Source: Gemmatimonadota bacterium (lineage in GTDB: Bacteria; Gemmatimonadota; Gemmatimonadetes; Gemmatimonadales; GWC2-71-9). From it: DNA of 64,000 nt. Within the stretch, counting starts at the first letter, position 1. Every line of letters begins with the position of its first letter. The stretch spans positions 123,802 to 187,801 of the forward strand of contig JANYLJ010000046.1 in the NCBI GenBank assembly GCA_025357945.1, given 5' to 3'. This document shows, piece after piece, positions 62,038-64,000 of the stretch. The position numbers and the translations under genes were made by a program. The notes under the pieces are model-generated. The model was given only the letters and a program-made list of their open reading frames with translations. It was not told where the DNA came from and ran no database searches.

Positions 62038-62124
62038 GGACAGGTGTCCGAGTGGTTGAAGGAACCGGTCTCGAAAACCGGCATACCGGCAACGGTATCG
62101 AGGGTTCGAATCCCTCCCTGTCCG
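62038..62124 (+). tRNA. tRNA-Ser (CGA anticodon)
   Basis: Acceptor stem GGACAGG (62038-62044) pairs with CCTGTCC (62117-62123), discriminator G at 62124. D-arm CCGAGTGGTTGAAGG, anticodon loop CTCGAAA with CGA, long variable arm typical of serine, and T-arm GAGGGTTCGAATCCCTC. 87 nt without CCA encoded. It reads UCG codons. The next coding sequence begins only one base after its 3' end. Confidence 0.95.
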
Positions 62125-62125
62125 T

Positions 62126-63067
62126 ATGATCCCCGCGGTAGAGCTCCGTGACGTCCGCAAGGTGTACCAGGGCTCACCACCCGTCACCGCACTCGCCGGG
62201 ATCTCGCTGGACGTCCCGTCGGGCACGATCTACGGTCTCCTCGGGCCCAACGGCGCCGGCAAGACCACCGCCATAGGGATCTGCACCACCAAGGTCCGCG
62301 CCACAGGCGGCACCACCCGGGTCGCCGGCCTCGACGTCGCGACCGACGCGGTTGCCGTGCGTCGGCATGTCGGCGTCGCCAGCCAGGCGATCACGCTTGA
62401 TCGGTCGTGCAGCGTTTCCGACAACGTCTACTATCACTGCCGCTACTTCGGCATGCCTGCCGCGGAGTCGCGTCACCGCACCGAGGAACTGCTCGATCGC
62501 TTTCTCATTGCCGATCGACGTGACGCGATGCCGAGTCAGTTGTCAGGCGGGTTGGCGCAGCGGGTGCAACTCGCCCGGGCGATCGCACACCGACCCAGCG
62601 TCCTCTTCCTGGATGAACCGACCGCCGGGCTCGACCCGCAGAGCCGTCTCGCCCTCTGGGACCTCGTCGGCACGCTCCGCGGCGAGGGGCTGACCGTCGT
62701 CTTGACGACCCACTACATGGAGGAGGCCGACAAACTCTGTCAACGCCTCGCCATCGTGGATCACGGCAGGATCTTGGCTGAAGGAACGCCCGAGCAGCTC
62801 AAGCAGGAGAGCGGTAGCACGGCGGTCATCGATGTTGCACTGGCCGGCGATCGTGTCGCCGCGCGTGCCGCGCTCGACGGCGTCGTGGGCGTTCGCGACG
62901 TGCAGGACACCGAGCGCGGCCTCCGCATCCTGGTAGCACCTGAGGGCGGCGGTGTGCCGCGCGTCGTCAGCCGGGTGGCCGAGCATCACTTGACCGACCT
63001 CAAGGTGGTGGAACCATCGCTGGAAACCGCGTTCATCCGCCTGACTGGGCGAGACCTCCGTGAGTAA
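62126..63067 (+). CDS. ABC-2 exporter ATP-binding protein (DrrA type)
   Basis: 313 aa. Walker A GPNGAGKTT (40-48), signature LSGG (139-142), Walker B VLFLDE (159-164), and the switch His in LTTHYMEE. The C-terminal extension of about 90 residues is typical of DrrA-like exporters. The ATG lies one base after the tRNA gene, so no ribosome site is possible unless the message includes the tRNA; see findings. Pairs with the permease overlapping its end. Confidence 0.93.
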   Translation: MIPAVELRDVRKVYQGSPPVTALAGISLDVPSGTIYGLLGPNGAGKTTAIGICTTKVRATGGTTRVAGLDVATDAVAVRRHVGVASQAITLDRSCSVSDNVYYHCRYFGMPAAESRHRTEELLDRFLIADRRDAMPSQLSGGLAQRVQLARAIAHRPSVLFLDEPTAGLDPQSRLALWDLVGTLRGEGLTVVLTTHYMEEADKLCQRLAIVDHGRILAEGTPEQLKQESGSTAVIDVALAGDRVAARAALDGVVGVRDVQDTERGLRILVAPEGGGVPRVVSRVAEHHLTDLKVVEPSLETAFIRLTGRDLRE

Positions 63068-63863
63068 TCGCCAATCGATCCTCGCCTCGGTGCTCGGCCT
63101 CTGGGCGCGCGACTTCCGCGTCCTGCGCCGCGAGTGGATGCCGTTCATGCTCCGTACGATCATGAATCCGGTGCTCTCGGTCTTCGTGTTCACCTACGTG
63201 CTGCCGCGCACCGGCCAGAACCTGCCGGTGGCCGCTGGTGCCGGAACCATGGCCACGGTGCTCGTGCCCGGCCTCATCGCCATCGCGATGGTGTTCACCT
63301 CGATCGCGGCCGTGGCACTCCCGCTCTCGATCGAGCTGGGTGCAACGCGCGAAATCGAGGATCGCGTGCTCGCTCCGATCCCGCTTGCCACCGTACCGCT
63401 CGCCAAGGTCGCCTTCGGCGCCTTCCAGGGTGTGCTTGCCGGCGCGGTAATCTTTCCGATCATCATCGCGCTGCCCGCCACCGAGGTGCACATTCGTGTC
63501 GCCAGTTGGCCGCTTCTCGCGCTGATGGTGGCACTGTCGAGCTGGACGGCAGCGTCGCTCGGTCTCTTTCTCGGCACGGTCGTTCGCCCGCAGCACATCG
63601 GGTTGATGTTCGCCGTCATCCTCACGCCGCTCATGTTCCTCGGATGCGTCTACTATCCGTGGGCGTCCCTCTCGGCAATTCCATGGCTCCAGGTGCTCGT
63701 GTTGGTGAATCCGCTGGTGTACATGAGCGAAGGGCTCCGGATCGCCCTCACACCGGATGTGCCGCACCTGCCAATGGCAGCCGCTGCAGGAATGCTCTTT
63801 CTTCTGGCGACGATCCTGACGATGGCCGGGGTGCGGGGCTTCGGCAAGCGCGTCGTCGGCTAG
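63060..63863 (+). CDS. ABC-2 type permease
   Basis: 267 aa from a GTG at 63060 overlapping the ATPase gene by 8 nt. About six membrane helices (for example TMATVLVPGLIAIAMVF, AVILTPLMFLGCVYYP). The FLGCVYYPWASL stretch is the conserved ABC-2 signature. Together they export an unknown compound (drug, lipid or polysaccharide). Confidence 0.92.
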   Translation: MSNRQSILASVLGLWARDFRVLRREWMPFMLRTIMNPVLSVFVFTYVLPRTGQNLPVAAGAGTMATVLVPGLIAIAMVFTSIAAVALPLSIELGATREIEDRVLAPIPLATVPLAKVAFGAFQGVLAGAVIFPIIIALPATEVHIRVASWPLLALMVALSSWTAASLGLFLGTVVRPQHIGLMFAVILTPLMFLGCVYYPWASLSAIPWLQVLVLVNPLVYMSEGLRIALTPDVPHLPMAAAAGMLFLLATILTMAGVRGFGKRVVG

Positions 63864-63882
63864 GTGTAAATGATGAGGAGGT

Positions 63883-64000
63883 TGTTCACTGAGCCATAGC
63901 AGGTGAAGCTGGGAGTGGCGAAACCACCAACCCACTCACTAGAGGGCTCAGCGAACATGCATAAGCTAGCGCGGTTGACGCCGATGGGGCGTCGGCGGAT
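63883..64000 (+). mobile_element. Left end of an IS481-type insertion sequence (partial)
   Basis: A 13-bp imperfect inverted repeat (TGTTCACTGAGCC at 63883-63895 and its partner at 63945-63957, one mismatch) precedes an ORF whose first residues (MHKLARLTPMGRRR) match the start of IS481 transposases. The rest lies beyond the window. The inner repeat may be part of the promoter/operator region rather than the outer end. Confidence 0.55.
63957..64000 (+). CDS. IS481-like transposase, first 14 codons
   Basis: ATG at 63957, HKLARLTPMGRRR then window end. IS481 proteins commonly start with an HKNAxLTPxGR-type segment before an HTH domain. Too short for certainty. Confidence 0.5.
   Translation, partial: MHKLARLTPMGRRR

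Overview
The window is uniformly GC-rich and dense with genes. It has the signature of a Gemmatimonadota (Gemmatimonadetes) chromosome. The signs are a SusC/SusD outer-membrane pair, two long Pkn-type Ser/Thr kinases (one with C-terminal TPR-like repeats, one with a TolB/PD40-type propeller), many secreted proteins whose signal peptides end in Ala-Gln, and a set of glycan-degrading and peptidase genes. The phylum assignment is inferred from gene content, not from a marker gene.

Layout. 1-1480 (minus): a GH35 beta-galactosidase cut by the left edge, coupled to a threonine ammonia-lyase. 1680-6210 (plus): SusC/SusD pair closed by a strong hairpin. 6373-14024: two membrane Ser/Thr kinases flanking a secreted S10 carboxypeptidase. 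14400-19465: catalase, a small secreted-protein gene broken by an in-frame stop, a secreted 319-aa protein, a small lipoprotein, a Met/His-rich periplasmic protein and a CBS protein. 19719-21851: class A penicillin-binding protein. 22106-28320 (plus): closely spaced or overlapping genes for DUF302, a PLP Cys/Met lyase, an amidohydrolase, a yeast-type cytosine deaminase, a metallo-beta-lactamase fold hydrolase and a GH89 alpha-N-acetylglucosaminidase. 28317-29961 (minus): an amino-acid permease remnant and an FHA-PrsW protease. 30238-33950 (plus): a second threonine/serine dehydratase paralogue, RidA, cupin, SDR and IlvE. 33965-38823: a large secreted protein, an OmpA-like protein and a Tat-type sugar-isomerase-like protein.

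38925-53784 holds the most interesting region. A membrane protein, an atypical NAD epimerase and a DHDPS-family aldolase are followed by a 140-bp inverted-repeat element. Then come two minus-strand blocks joined by 4-7 nt overlaps: lipoprotein solute-binding protein then GHMP sugar kinase; and heparinase-like lyase then class-III aminotransferase then two amidohydrolases. Two oligopeptide/sugar-type ABC permeases run divergently, followed by a NagB-PIG-L fusion. Together they look like uptake and breakdown of an acidic or amino-sugar polymer. The exact substrate is not evident.

53905-64000: UPF0182 membrane protein, DUF4142 protein, a secreted 281-aa protein, PfpI/DJ-1 protein coupled to a GH38 alpha-mannosidase, tRNA-Ser(CGA) sitting one base before an ABC-2 exporter operon, and at the right edge the likely left end of an IS481-type insertion sequence. 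Many genes are translationally coupled (ATGA or GTGA overlaps). Five terminator-like hairpins were located. No rRNA or CRISPR was seen.
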